Shown piece by piece: positions 1 through 7,255 of a stretch of DNA of 64,000 nucleotides (position 1 is its first letter; every line of letters starts with the position of its first letter). The notes under the pieces are model-generated. The model saw only the letters and a list, made by a program, of their open reading frames with translations. It had not been told where the DNA came from and did no database searches. The stretch is from an uncultured Bacteroidales bacterium (lineage in GTDB: Bacteria; Bacteroidota; Bacteroidia; Bacteroidales; F082): positions 1 through 64,000 of the forward strand of contig CAMZEK010000001.1 of NCBI GenBank assembly GCA_947305795.1, given 5' to 3'. The position numbers were made by a program, and so were the translations under genes.

Positions 1-2
1 CG

Positions 3-596
3 GTCAAGATTCGGGCGTGCTACAACTCCATTCCGACGCAATTAGCCAAGGAAAATACCAAGTTCCAATACAAAGTGGTGCAGAAAGGCGGCAGTGCCAC
101 ACTATTTGGCGAGTCCATCGACTGGTTAGAATCGGCGGGCATCGTGCTGAAATGCCAAAAGACCACACAAGGCCTCATGCCCATCGCGGCCTACGCCGAC
201 CTCTCCGACTTCAAACTCTACATGGCCGATGTGGGCTTACTCACCATGAAATCGGGCATCTCTTATCCAACAATACTTTCAACCATTGAGCAAGACAATA
301 GTTTCTTGGGTGCGTTGGCCGAAAACTTTGTGGCACAGCAGTTTATGGCCAACCATATTCCGTTGTTCTACTGGAAAAACGACAACACCGCCGAAGTGGA
401 TTTCGTGCTGCAACTCGGCACCGACATCATCCCCGTGGAAGTCAAGAAAGGCAAGCGGAACAAGGCCATCAGCATGAATTTGTTTGCAAAGAAATACAAT
501 GCACCTTATTCGATAAGGATTTCACAAAAGCATTTCGGCTTCGACAACAACATCAAAGCCGTGCCGCTTTACGCGACATTTTGCATCACAAAATAG
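3..596 (+). CDS. AAA ATPase of the DUF4143 type, C-terminal part (5' end outside window)
   Basis: The reading frame is open from base 3, so the gene begins upstream and only about 197 codons are seen. The visible part matches the C-terminal DUF4143 region of the widespread AAA family ATPases of bacteria and archaea. It has a winged-helix-like stretch, then the conserved FKLYMADVGLL motif, a GALAENFVAQQF segment and a nuclease-like end with FYWKN...AEVDFVLQ...PVEVKKGK. The E...D...EVK pattern resembles a PD-(D/E)XK fold. The Walker motifs would lie upstream. These proteins are common in Bacteroidetes and their biological role is not settled. A strong hairpin follows the stop codon directly. 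Confidence 0.85.
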   Translation, partial: VKIRACYNSIPTQLAKENTKFQYKVVQKGGSATLFGESIDWLESAGIVLKCQKTTQGLMPIAAYADLSDFKLYMADVGLLTMKSGISYPTILSTIEQDNSFLGALAENFVAQQFMANHIPLFYWKNDNTAEVDFVLQLGTDIIPVEVKKGKRNKAISMNLFAKKYNAPYSIRISQKHFGFDNNIKAVPLYATFCITK

Positions 597-646
597 AAAA
601 CTCTGGGAAAAAATCATAAAATTCATGATTTTTCCCCAGAGTTTTG
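597..646. terminator. Rho-independent terminator, probably bidirectional
   Basis: A long inverted repeat starts right after the ATPase stop codon. Its arms (about 21 nt each, AAAACTCTGGG... and ...CCCAGAGTTTT) enclose a very short loop, with T/A-rich flanks on both sides. It separates this gene from the convergent slyD-like gene and could serve both. Confidence 0.8.
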
Positions 647-695
647 TCAAAAACATTGTAAAGACGATGCGAACACAGTCTCTACAAATTTGACA

Positions 696-1223
696 TTATT
701 TGCAGCCCTCGCAACCGCCTTCACCGCAGTCGCCACCGCAGCCAGCACAGCCGCCCGCGCCGAAGTCTTCATCGGTCGACTCGCGCACATCAAGAATCTC
801 ACCTGAGAAATGGAGGTGTTTGCCCGCCATGTCGTGGTTGAAGTCCATCTTCACGTGCTTGTCGCCAATCTCACGGACAATACCAGCAATCGGGCGACCG
901 TCGGAGGTCTGCATCATCAATTGGGCGCCGACTTTCACCATGTCCATCAACACATTGTTCTGCATAAACATATTCTTGTCGAGGTCCATAATATAGTTCT
1001 CGTCGCGCTCACCATAACCCTCTTCTGGGGTCAGGTGGAAGGCATAATGGTCGCCAGGCTCCTTGCCCATGAGGTTCTCCTCGAACTTGGGCAACAGTTG
1101 GTGCATTCCGAAGATGCAGACAAAAGGATTCTCTTTCGTGGTCTCCTGAAGGATGGTACCGTTTTCGTCGTTCTCGCGCAAGACGTAGGTCATGGTGACG
1201 ACAGCTTGATCTTGAATTTTCAT
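696..1223 (-). CDS. slyD: FKBP-type peptidyl-prolyl isomerase, SlyD-like
   Basis: A 175-residue protein starting MKIQDQAVV. The open frame extends 41 codons further upstream, but that part reads through AT-rich repeats and is unlike the family. The protein has the SlyD arrangement: an FKBP fold with an inserted IF (chaperone) flap around residues 70-120 (GMHQLLPKFEENL, LTPEEGYGERD). A Gly/Cys-rich tail, GGCAGCGGDCGEGGCEGCK, should bind metal ions such as nickel; E. coli SlyD uses a His/Cys-rich tail for this. The expected role is cytoplasmic proline isomerisation, folding help and metal storage. It lies 50 nt after the large membrane protein gene and may share its transcript. Confidence 0.85.
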   Translation of the reverse strand: MKIQDQAVVTMTYVLRENDENGTILQETTKENPFVCIFGMHQLLPKFEENLMGKEPGDHYAFHLTPEEGYGERDENYIMDLDKNMFMQNNVLMDMVKVGAQLMMQTSDGRPIAGIVREIGDKHVKMDFNHDMAGKHLHFSGEILDVRESTDEDFGAGGCAGCGGDCGEGGCEGCK

Positions 1224-1273
1224 AGTGTTGAATTGTTTATTGTTGAATTGTTGAATTGTTGTTTCTGAGATAA

Positions 1274-3346
1274 TTAATAGCTTCCAAACATCTTTCGTAG
1301 AAGCCATTCCACAGCGGCCAGGCCGATGAGGACAAAGAAAATCCATTTAGAATGGATCAAGTCCTCAAAACGGCTCTCGTGATGCTCGACGGAGGTGATA
1401 CGCGTGTCATTGTGCAAATCTTCCAGCAGTTGCGTCAGTTGACGTGCGGTATAATAATTGCCGTTGGTCAGGCGGGCAAGGTTACGCATCCGCTCAGCAT
1501 CGGCGGTAAGTTGCTGGGCCTCAATACCGATTGACACGACCGAGAAGGAGCCACCAACACTAATCATCCTGTCGCCCATCTGCGCTTGCACCTTATATAT
1601 ATATAAGCCCTCAGGTAGCAGGCCGGCGTTCAGTTCGTAGTCACGGTCGCGCTTCGAGAAGGTGTAGTCGTAGGTCTCGCCCGTCAATTTATTCTCAATC
1701 CGAATGGTCATGTCGGGTTCGGTCACCAACTCGTTGTTTGGGTTGCGCAACTCGGCCGTGACGATGATAGGCTCGTTGCTGTAATAAGTCTCCTTGGCGT
1801 AAATGGCCGAACCGTCATTGGCCGACAACAGCAGGTATTTCAGCGTTTTGGAGAACATTTCGTCGAAAACGTCGTGGTTTTTCGACTGGTAATATTCAAA
1901 CAGTCGCCAACGCCAGATGTTGGTGCCGAACAGGAAAGCCATCTTGCGCTTGTCGTTGGCAAAACCCAACAGCGGCAACCCCGACTTGATGCCTATCACC
2001 TCCTGCAAGAGCAGGTCGTCGTGCGACTTCAAGGCGTTGATTTCGACATGCGGTAAGGCCAAAGGCGGGTATTTCGCAATGAGTTGCTCCGACTTTGAAT
2101 CGAAGGTGAAAGTCGAGAAGGCCGTGTTTTGGTGCGCCTTGACATCCAGCTGGGTGTTGGTCGCTCCAGAACGCATGGCAAAGACATTCTGCAACTTGTT
2201 TAGCATTTCGCGGTCGGTGTCGTTGCCGACGATGAAGAAAACGGGCAGCTTCACGTTCTTGTCCAATTGCGCCTTCAAGGCGTTGAAATCCGTGCGCACC
2301 GAGGGTACCTGATGTAAGATGACGAGGTCGTAATTGCTGAACTCGGGCAAGGTCTCCTTCCCGAAACAGAAGTCTATCTCGTAGTTGTCGTTGAGCACGC
2401 TGCGCAGCGCCGACAAGTCAGGATGGGGCGAGGCTGCCACGCACAACAGTTTGTACTTTTGGTCGAGCACCTCTACATAGATATGCCGCACATTGTTCAT
2501 CAGTTGCTCCTCCTCGGCAATGCCGCTCACCTCGATGTTGAGGGCCATCACACCTTTCTTGGTGGCGTCGAGCATGAAGTCGATTTCCTTGGAAAAACGA
2601 TTGGACGGGATCTCAATGTCGCGTTTCTCGATGAGACGACCACTTTCTTTGAGGGTCAGTTGTGCCTTGCGCCCGGCCAAGTCACGGGCGGCCACCGTCA
2701 CGCGAACGGGGAAAGTCGCACCAAGCGACACCACCTTGTTATAATGCACATCACGGATGGCGAGATCAGGATAAGCCACTGTATCGCCCAAGACCACGGT
2801 ATGGATGGGATATGGGAAGTTCTCGGCCAGCAACTCTGGCTCAAAGCCACGGTTGTAGATGCCATCGGAGAAGAGTAGCACCGCGCCGACATTGCGCTTG
2901 TAATACCGTCTGTCCAAAGTCTTTATGAGCGATGACAAATCCGTCAGTTGGTCGAAGAAATCGAGTTGCTCGAAATCTCGGACTTCCTCGCCGAAAAGGT
3001 ATTCATCGACTTGAAAATCAGCACTCAAGTCTTTTCTAAACTGTTCAAACTGGGTAAGATAATCCTTTTTGTAAAACGCCGAATCCTTGCAAAGGACGAC
3101 AGATGAAGAATTATCGTGCGCAAGGATAATTGTAGGCGTCTCCACCGAACTGAATTTCTGCCGAATCAGCGGGTTGAAGAGCAGCAAAACCACCAAACCA
3201 ACAATCAAAGTCCGAAGTGCAAACAAAATGACATTCAAGGCTTTGCCATAGTGTTGCTTCTTGTTTCGGACATACAACACTGCAGCCGCTGCCAGACCAG
3301 CCAGCAGCGCCAAAGCTAACATCCATATTGGGATTCCGATGGGCAT
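1274..3346 (-). CDS. Large membrane protein with VWA-like extracytoplasmic region, function unknown
   Basis: A 690-residue protein with two N-terminal membrane helices (about residues 5-25 and 38-60), a long soluble part and one C-terminal helix (about 665-685, ending LLRKMFGSY). The stretch TPTIILAHDNSSSV followed by a GAVLLFSDGIYNRG motif resembles the start of a von Willebrand A fold. The later parts look like beta-sandwich and glutamine-amidotransferase-like segments. This build, two helices followed by VWA-like and Ig-like regions, is typical of conserved Bacteroidetes proteins related in layout to BatA/BatB, but no function is established. The ORF starts with ATG after an AT-rich gap; the small antitoxin-like gene lies 31 nt upstream on the same strand. 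Confidence 0.7.
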   Translation of the reverse strand: MPIGIPIWMLALALLAGLAAAAVLYVRNKKQHYGKALNVILFALRTLIVGLVVLLLFNPLIRQKFSSVETPTIILAHDNSSSVVLCKDSAFYKKDYLTQFEQFRKDLSADFQVDEYLFGEEVRDFEQLDFFDQLTDLSSLIKTLDRRYYKRNVGAVLLFSDGIYNRGFEPELLAENFPYPIHTVVLGDTVAYPDLAIRDVHYNKVVSLGATFPVRVTVAARDLAGRKAQLTLKESGRLIEKRDIEIPSNRFSKEIDFMLDATKKGVMALNIEVSGIAEEEQLMNNVRHIYVEVLDQKYKLLCVAASPHPDLSALRSVLNDNYEIDFCFGKETLPEFSNYDLVILHQVPSVRTDFNALKAQLDKNVKLPVFFIVGNDTDREMLNKLQNVFAMRSGATNTQLDVKAHQNTAFSTFTFDSKSEQLIAKYPPLALPHVEINALKSHDDLLLQEVIGIKSGLPLLGFANDKRKMAFLFGTNIWRWRLFEYYQSKNHDVFDEMFSKTLKYLLLSANDGSAIYAKETYYSNEPIIVTAELRNPNNELVTEPDMTIRIENKLTGETYDYTFSKRDRDYELNAGLLPEGLYIYKVQAQMGDRMISVGGSFSVVSIGIEAQQLTADAERMRNLARLTNGNYYTARQLTQLLEDLHNDTRITSVEHHESRFEDLIHSKWIFFVLIGLAAVEWLLRKMFGSY

Positions 3347-3377
3347 CGATCGCTAATACATTGAGCGAAAAAACCTC

Positions 3378-3533
3378 TTACTTCTTCTTTTTCACCTCCT
3401 CGATAGCCTTGATTGTGGTAGCATTAGGCTCGTCGTCCTTTAAAATCTTGAATATTCCAAGACTTTCAATAAATTTGACGACAGCCTGGGCCGTCTTATT
3501 GCGCTCATTATAGCTTAGCGTTATTGTTGTCAT
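3378..3533 (-). CDS. Small antitoxin-like protein, 51 residues, no partner toxin adjacent
   Basis: A short ORF with ATG start coding for 51 residues, beginning MTTITLSYNERNKTAQ and ending in a lysine run (EEVKKKK). The N-terminal beta strand, the NxRNKTAQ motif and the LIxSLGIF-type helix resemble small Bacteroidetes antitoxin proteins usually found beside RelE/ParE toxins. No toxin gene is beside it here; the next gene on the strand is the large membrane protein. A TATTTTTG promoter lies 24 nt upstream. Family assignment rests on pattern similarity only. Confidence 0.6.
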   Translation of the reverse strand: MTTITLSYNERNKTAQAVVKFIESLGIFKILKDDEPNATTIKAIEEVKKKK

Positions 3534-3557
3534 GATGTCCGTTTTGGGTTAATGCTG

Positions 3558-3565
3558 CAAAAATA
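3558..3565 (-). promoter_or_regulatory. Bacteroidetes -7 promoter element
   Basis: TATTTTTG on the minus strand matches the Bacteroidetes -7 consensus TAnnTTTG and would serve the 51-residue antitoxin-like gene with a leader of about 20 nt. Confidence 0.5.
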
Positions 3566-3607
3566 AGAAAAAATCTCCAATTCCATTTTGACTTTCCGAT
3601 TTCTTTG

Positions 3608-3615
3608 TAAATTTG
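3608..3615 (+). promoter_or_regulatory. Bacteroidetes promoter for the 6S-like RNA
   Basis: TAAATTTG fits TAnnTTTG. A TTTTG run at 3586-3590 could be the -33 element with a 17-nt gap, slightly short of the usual 19-21. Transcription should begin near 3620, ahead of the structured RNA. Confidence 0.5.
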
Positions 3616-3649
3616 CGCCGGTTCTTATGGCGGACTTTGTGCCGCCGAC

Positions 3650-3830
3650 ATAAAGAAACACGAAGCGTTATGCTCGTCTTGTGATTGGAAATGTGAGAGT
3701 TTTCAAGAGTCGCAAGAATAGTGTAATGGTTCACGCAATTAGCGAGGGCTGTTATTACACCTTCTCGACTCAAGGTATCTCTCACAACCTCCAATCAAAG
3801 AAGTGGTATATCAGTGCTGCGCTTCTTTTT
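3650..3830 (+). ncRNA. ssrS: Candidate 6S RNA (Bacteroidales-1 type rod-like RNA)
   Basis: This stretch has no credible ORF but folds into one long interrupted hairpin. Paired segments from outside to inside are: GAAGCG 3662-3667 with CGCTTC 3820-3825; GATTGGA 3683-3689 with TCCAATC 3790-3796; TGTGAGAG 3692-3699 with CTCTCACA 3779-3786; then an open bubble (3700-3706 and 3772-3778); GAGTCG 3707-3712 with CGACTC 3766-3771; and GTGTAAT 3721-3727 with ATTACAC 3754-3760. A closing stem, central bubble and terminal stem in about 180 nt is the layout of 6S RNA, which mimics an open promoter and binds RNA polymerase. The Bacteroidales-1 RNA family is considered the 6S RNA of this order. A T-run follows at 3826-3830. 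The plus strand is chosen because of the promoter at 3608; the exact 5' end is uncertain. Confidence 0.6.
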
Positions 3831-3899
3831 GACATTGTCCTTTGAGGTGCTGGAGGGATATTAAAGGTTGCGCCCGATGACGTATTTAGGGATAATAAG

Positions 3900-4370
3900 A
3901 TGAAAATCAAAAATGTAATGATTTATGTAATGATGACACTCTTAAGCTTCACTTTTGTTTCATGCACAAAGGAAAATGGGAACGGAAGCAATGACAATAC
4001 GGGTATAGAGTATCGATTAAACAATGACATAACCAATGGCATTGAATTCGATTCAGGTCATGGATGGGGGGTTTTAGTAATGAGATCATCAAATAACCTA
4101 GGCTTTCTTGATGTTAATTTTTCAAATTTTGAAATAGCTTCAGTTGGAAGTGTTAGTAGTCTTTCAAAAATCAAAAATATTCCTGAAACAGGCTGGGTTT
4201 GTGAAATTGCAGCACATCCAGGTAAAGGTTATGTTATCAGATACAATGAGGTTTATGAAGGTAATACTGGAGAGTTCCATTATTGTAGATTGTATGTTGA
4301 AGATTGGATTAAATCAACCTCAGGAGGAATCGTTGGTGCTGTAATATGGTACGAAGATAATTGGAAATAA
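3900..4370 (+). CDS. Putative lipoprotein, function unknown
   Basis: A 156-residue protein with a lipoprotein signal peptide. A hydrophobic stretch at residues 5-20 is followed by FVSC with the lipid-bearing cysteine at residue 22, then an Asn/Gly-rich linker. The rest is probably beta-rich (FLDVNFSNFEIASVGSV, YVIRYNEVYEG, HYCRLYVEDWI) and matches no family I recognise. It is AT-rich compared with its neighbours, which may mean recent acquisition. A clear terminator follows at 4448. Confidence 0.7.
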   Translation: MKIKNVMIYVMMTLLSFTFVSCTKENGNGSNDNTGIEYRLNNDITNGIEFDSGHGWGVLVMRSSNNLGFLDVNFSNFEIASVGSVSSLSKIKNIPETGWVCEIAAHPGKGYVIRYNEVYEGNTGEFHYCRLYVEDWIKSTSGGIVGAVIWYEDNWK

Positions 4371-4447
4371 AGGTCATTTTCCAACTTTTCTTGGATTCTG
4401 GAATCCTTGAATATCATTATTTGCAATACAAAATAGAAAAACCAGCA

Positions 4448-4477
4448 TGAGGGCGCGGCATGATTGTCGCGCCCTCA
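4448..4477. terminator. GC-rich terminator hairpin
   Basis: TGAGGGCGCG (4448-4457) pairs perfectly with CGCGCCCTCA (4468-4477) across a 10-nt loop, followed by a weak T-rich tail. It lies between the convergent lipoprotein and flavodoxin-like genes. Confidence 0.75.
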
Positions 4478-4524
4478 TCATTTATAATCATACCAACACG
4501 GTTTTAAGGCCTTAACCCGTTTCA

Positions 4525-5220
4525 TTACCTCCACGGCCTTTTGCTGCCAGTCCATCCTTTTTCCTTCCAGTAATCGACATCGGCTTTATTCCATCCGTTG
4601 CGCTGCATTAGGCTCATCAGCTTGAAAAAAGCTTTGGTTCTTATCGGTATCGGCACTTTCCCCTGTCTTTTCAGTATCTTTTTCGCAATACGGTCAGCCT
4701 TTGCGTTGATAGTGTCCTTCAGCTTCGGAGAAACACCATCCCAGTTCACCGCTCTTATGGCCTTACCTAACCTGTAGGTCTGCGGTATTCCCCAGTAAAA
4801 GCAACTGTCCGCCATATCCTTCATGGTGGACTTTACGCCTGCCCCCGCAGCCGTTGCAACTACAACCGCCTGCTTGCCGAACATCCTCTCATCGGGACGA
4901 TGCGACATCCAGCGCCAGCCGTAATGGTCAAGAAGCGTCTTCATCTGTCCAGTCACATGATAAACATACACGGGGGACGTTAGTATGATAACATTCGAGT
5001 TATCTATAAGCTCCGTTATTGGCTTTAGTTTCGCATAATGCGGACAGCTTTCCTCGCTTTTCACAAAGCAGTTCGTACAGCCACAGCAAAACTCGTCAAA
5101 GTCACGGGGCAAGAACACCTCATTGATATTCTCCACAGAAACAAGCTTCTCGGCGATGATACGCCCGATATGATATGTTGAGCCCTTGTGGTTTGTACCG
5201 CTTATAATAAGAACTTTCAT
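4525..5220 (-). CDS. Flavodoxin-family NAD(P)H-dependent oxidoreductase with cysteine motif
   Basis: A 231-residue protein starting MKVLIISGTNHKGSTYHIG, the FMN-phosphate-binding loop of the flavodoxin/WrbA-like fold. The open frame continues 22 codons upstream, but this ATG has a purine-rich AGAGAAAG sequence just before it and begins the first beta strand. Residues near 45-65 read FCCGCTNCF...CP, the cysteine motif of iron-sulfur flavoprotein-like and multimeric flavodoxin proteins. IILTSPVYVYHVTGQMKTLLD is a further family hallmark. It probably reduces quinones, nitro compounds or disulfides in the cytoplasm; the real substrate cannot be told from sequence. It has its own promoter at 5307-5314. 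Confidence 0.8.
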   Translation of the reverse strand: MKVLIISGTNHKGSTYHIGRIIAEKLVSVENINEVFLPRDFDEFCCGCTNCFVKSEESCPHYAKLKPITELIDNSNVIILTSPVYVYHVTGQMKTLLDHYGWRWMSHRPDERMFGKQAVVVATAAGAGVKSTMKDMADSCFYWGIPQTYRLGKAIRAVNWDGVSPKLKDTINAKADRIAKKILKRQGKVPIPIRTKAFFKLMSLMQRNGWNKADVDYWKEKGWTGSKRPWR

Positions 5221-5306
5221 ACTCTTTCTCTCGTCTGATAATCTATTATTTAGCTTGGGGGAATTACTGATAATTCCGCTATTCATTTATTGTACATATA
5301 AGAGCG

Positions 5307-5314
5307 CAAAGATA
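5307..5314 (-). promoter_or_regulatory. Bacteroidetes -7 promoter element
   Basis: TATCTTTG on the minus strand, about 85 nt before the flavodoxin-like start codon; it is divergent from the promoter at 5396. Confidence 0.55.
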
Positions 5315-5395
5315 GGGATTTTTCGGAAAAGTGGTGTTGTGGATAACAAATACGACCGTACAGAGGTTTTTTCTATTCGTTGATCGAAATACGAT

Positions 5396-5403
5396 TATCT
5401 TTG
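5396..5403 (+). promoter_or_regulatory. Bacteroidetes -7 promoter element
   Basis: TATCTTTG on the plus strand, 19 nt before the pyrophosphatase-like start codon, giving a very short leader. Confidence 0.55.
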
Positions 5404-5422
5404 CAAGCAAAAAAGATCCAAC

Positions 5423-5830
5423 ATGGGGAATCATAAGAATAACACAAACAGTTACAACGACGACTTTTGGAATGCTTTGGACGAGCTGGTGCACAATTCA
5501 GAGATAATCATTGACAGGCCAAAAGGAACGGCACACCCAAAATTTCCAGATTTCCTCTATTGTGTTGACTATGGCTATTTGAAAAACACGACTTCGATAG
5601 ATGGAGCAGGAATAGACGTATGGGTGGGAAGCGGGGAAAAGCGAATTGACGCCATCATGTGCATAGTAGACTTGACGAAAAAGGATTCCGAGATTAAAAT
5701 ACTGATAGGATGTACGGAAGAAGAAAAGAGAATGGTCTATGAGACACATAATCACACTCAGTACATGAAAGGCATTCTGATACGTAGAAAGAACCTTGAA
5801 TTAGTTTTGAAAGCACTAGTTCCAAAATAA
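5423..5830 (+). CDS. Inorganic pyrophosphatase-like protein
   Basis: A 135-residue protein. The segment IDRPKGTAHPKFPDFLYCVDYGYL resembles the family I soluble pyrophosphatase core (the usual E-P-KG...YPVDYGY arrangement), and it continues with GAGIDVWVG and IMCIVDLTKKDSEIKILIGCTEEEK. It belongs to the short, divergent group annotated as inorganic pyrophosphatase in gut anaerobes. It is shorter than classical family I enzymes (about 175 residues). The DxxDxD metal motif is reduced to GAGIDVW here, so hydrolysis of PPi is plausible but not certain. Confidence 0.65.
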   Translation: MGNHKNNTNSYNDDFWNALDELVHNSEIIIDRPKGTAHPKFPDFLYCVDYGYLKNTTSIDGAGIDVWVGSGEKRIDAIMCIVDLTKKDSEIKILIGCTEEEKRMVYETHNHTQYMKGILIRRKNLELVLKALVPK

Positions 5831-5866
5831 GAAAAAAAGCCTAATTTTGCGGAAAAATTCGGGACA

Positions 5867-6628
5867 ATGAACAGCCTTTCGGTCGTCATCATCACCTTCA
5901 ACGAGGAGCAGAAGATAGGGCAATGCCTTGACTCTGTGAAGGATATCGCCGACGAAATCATCGTCGTGGATAGCCATTCCACCGATGCGACCGAGGCCAT
6001 CTGCGACCGCTATGGCGTGAAGTTCTTCAGCCAAGACTGGCTCGGCTACTCCGACCAGAAAAACCTCGCCAATGATCTCGCCACCTGCGACCTCATCTTC
6101 TCAATTGATGCCGACGAAGTCCTTTCAGACGAACTGAAGCAGTCCATCAAGACACTGAAAGACAAAGAAATCGCTGACAACGAGGTCTTCGCCATGAACC
6201 GCCTCAACAACTACTGCGGTCGGTGGGTAAAGGGCTGCGGCCTCTATCCCGAGACCAAAATCCGAATCTGGCGGCGCGGCTTCGCCCAATGGGAAGGCCT
6301 CATCCACGAGTGGCTGAACTACAAGAGCGAGCCGAAGAAGACCCTGCTGCGCGGCGACCTGCTGCATTATTCCTGGGACACGCCCGAAGCCTTCCGCAAG
6401 CAACAATTCCACTTCGCCGAACTGGGAGCGCAGTCGTACTACGAACGCGGTAAGAAGACCGGCATCCTGCCGTGGCTGTTCAGTCCAAGCATCAATTTCA
6501 TCCGCACCTATATTATAAAAGGTGGCTTCCTCTACGGCAAGATAGGATTTAGCATTTGCCGCACGATGACCCAAGCTAATAGACACAAATACAATCTGTT
6601 AAGAGAGAAAATCAAACAAAACAAATAA
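5867..6628 (+). CDS. Family 2 glycosyltransferase, WaaE/KdtX-like
   Basis: A 253-residue GT-A fold enzyme. It shows SVVIITFNEEQKIGQCLDSV at the N-terminus, EIIVVDSHSTDAT for nucleotide binding, and FSIDADEVL as the DxD metal motif. The following GRWVKGCGLYPETKIRIWRR and EGLIHEWL segments are typical of the small Gram-negative WaaE/KdtX group, which adds a sugar to the lipopolysaccharide inner core or similar surface glycans. It is not in an obvious polysaccharide cluster. The Sua5/TsaC gene follows after 5 nt and is probably co-transcribed. Confidence 0.82.
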   Translation: MNSLSVVIITFNEEQKIGQCLDSVKDIADEIIVVDSHSTDATEAICDRYGVKFFSQDWLGYSDQKNLANDLATCDLIFSIDADEVLSDELKQSIKTLKDKEIADNEVFAMNRLNNYCGRWVKGCGLYPETKIRIWRRGFAQWEGLIHEWLNYKSEPKKTLLRGDLLHYSWDTPEAFRKQQFHFAELGAQSYYERGKKTGILPWLFSPSINFIRTYIIKGGFLYGKIGFSICRTMTQANRHKYNLLREKIKQNK

Positions 6629-6633
6629 GCATT

Positions 6634-7206
6634 ATGGAAGAATCATTTGAACAAGAAGTGGAACGCACAGTAGCCGTGCTAAAAGCTGGAAAGACCATCC
6701 TCTACCCCACCGACACCATCTGGGGCGTGGGCTGTGATGCCACCAACAGCAAGGCCTGCGACCGCGTCTACGAAGTGAAGCAAAGACCCGCCTCAAAGAG
6801 CCTCATCGTGCTCGTCGATACAGCAGAACGGTTGAAGGACTATGTCGTTGATGTGCCAGCCATAGCCTACGACCTTATCGCGCACAGTACCAACCCTTTG
6901 AGCATCGTTTATGCACAAAGCAAAAACCTCGCGAGGAATATTTCTTCCGACCGTTCGGTGTGCATCCGCGTGGTAAACAACGACTTCTGTAAAGAGGTCA
7001 TCCGCCGCCTCGGAAAGCCCATCACTTCTACCTCGGCCAACCTCTCGGGTCAGCCTTCCGCCATGACCTTCGCGGACATCAGCGAGGAACTGAAAAATTC
7101 GGTTGACTATGTGGTGCAGCTCTACCACGACAGCTTCGCTAAGCCTAAGTGCTCCACCATCATCAAGCTCAACGAGGATAATACTTTTGATATACTGAGG
7201 CAATAA
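6634..7206 (+). CDS. tsaC: L-threonylcarbamoyladenylate synthase (Sua5/YrdC family)
   Basis: A 190-residue single-domain YrdC fold. Diagnostic segments are LKAGKTILYPTDTIWGVGCDA near the N-terminus, YEVKQRPASKSLIVLV, and PITSTSANLSGQPS. It makes threonylcarbamoyl-AMP from threonine, bicarbonate and ATP, the first step of the universal t6A37 modification of ANN-decoding tRNAs. The protein lacks the Sua5 C-terminal domain, so the short TsaC name fits; the paralogue YciO cannot be fully excluded. It follows the glycosyltransferase by 5 nt. Confidence 0.85.
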   Translation: MEESFEQEVERTVAVLKAGKTILYPTDTIWGVGCDATNSKACDRVYEVKQRPASKSLIVLVDTAERLKDYVVDVPAIAYDLIAHSTNPLSIVYAQSKNLARNISSDRSVCIRVVNNDFCKEVIRRLGKPITSTSANLSGQPSAMTFADISEELKNSVDYVVQLYHDSFAKPKCSTIIKLNEDNTFDILRQ

Positions 7207-7221
7207 TTCTTCTTTTTTCAT

Positions 7222-7229
7222 TATCTTTG
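7222..7229 (+). promoter_or_regulatory. Bacteroidetes -7 promoter element
   Basis: TATCTTTG, 26 nt ahead of the ctpA start codon. No well-placed -33 TTTG was seen. Confidence 0.55.
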
Positions 7230-7255
7230 CGCCCCTAAAAACAACATTTTAACCC

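Noticed and set aside
1224-1346. Longer N-terminus for the SlyD-like protein
   Set aside because: It would overlap the upstream membrane protein gene and reads through simple repeats without homology to the family.
3549-3794. 81-residue ORF on the minus strand
   Set aside because: It covers the 6S-like RNA structure, has no family likeness and its start has no supporting signal.
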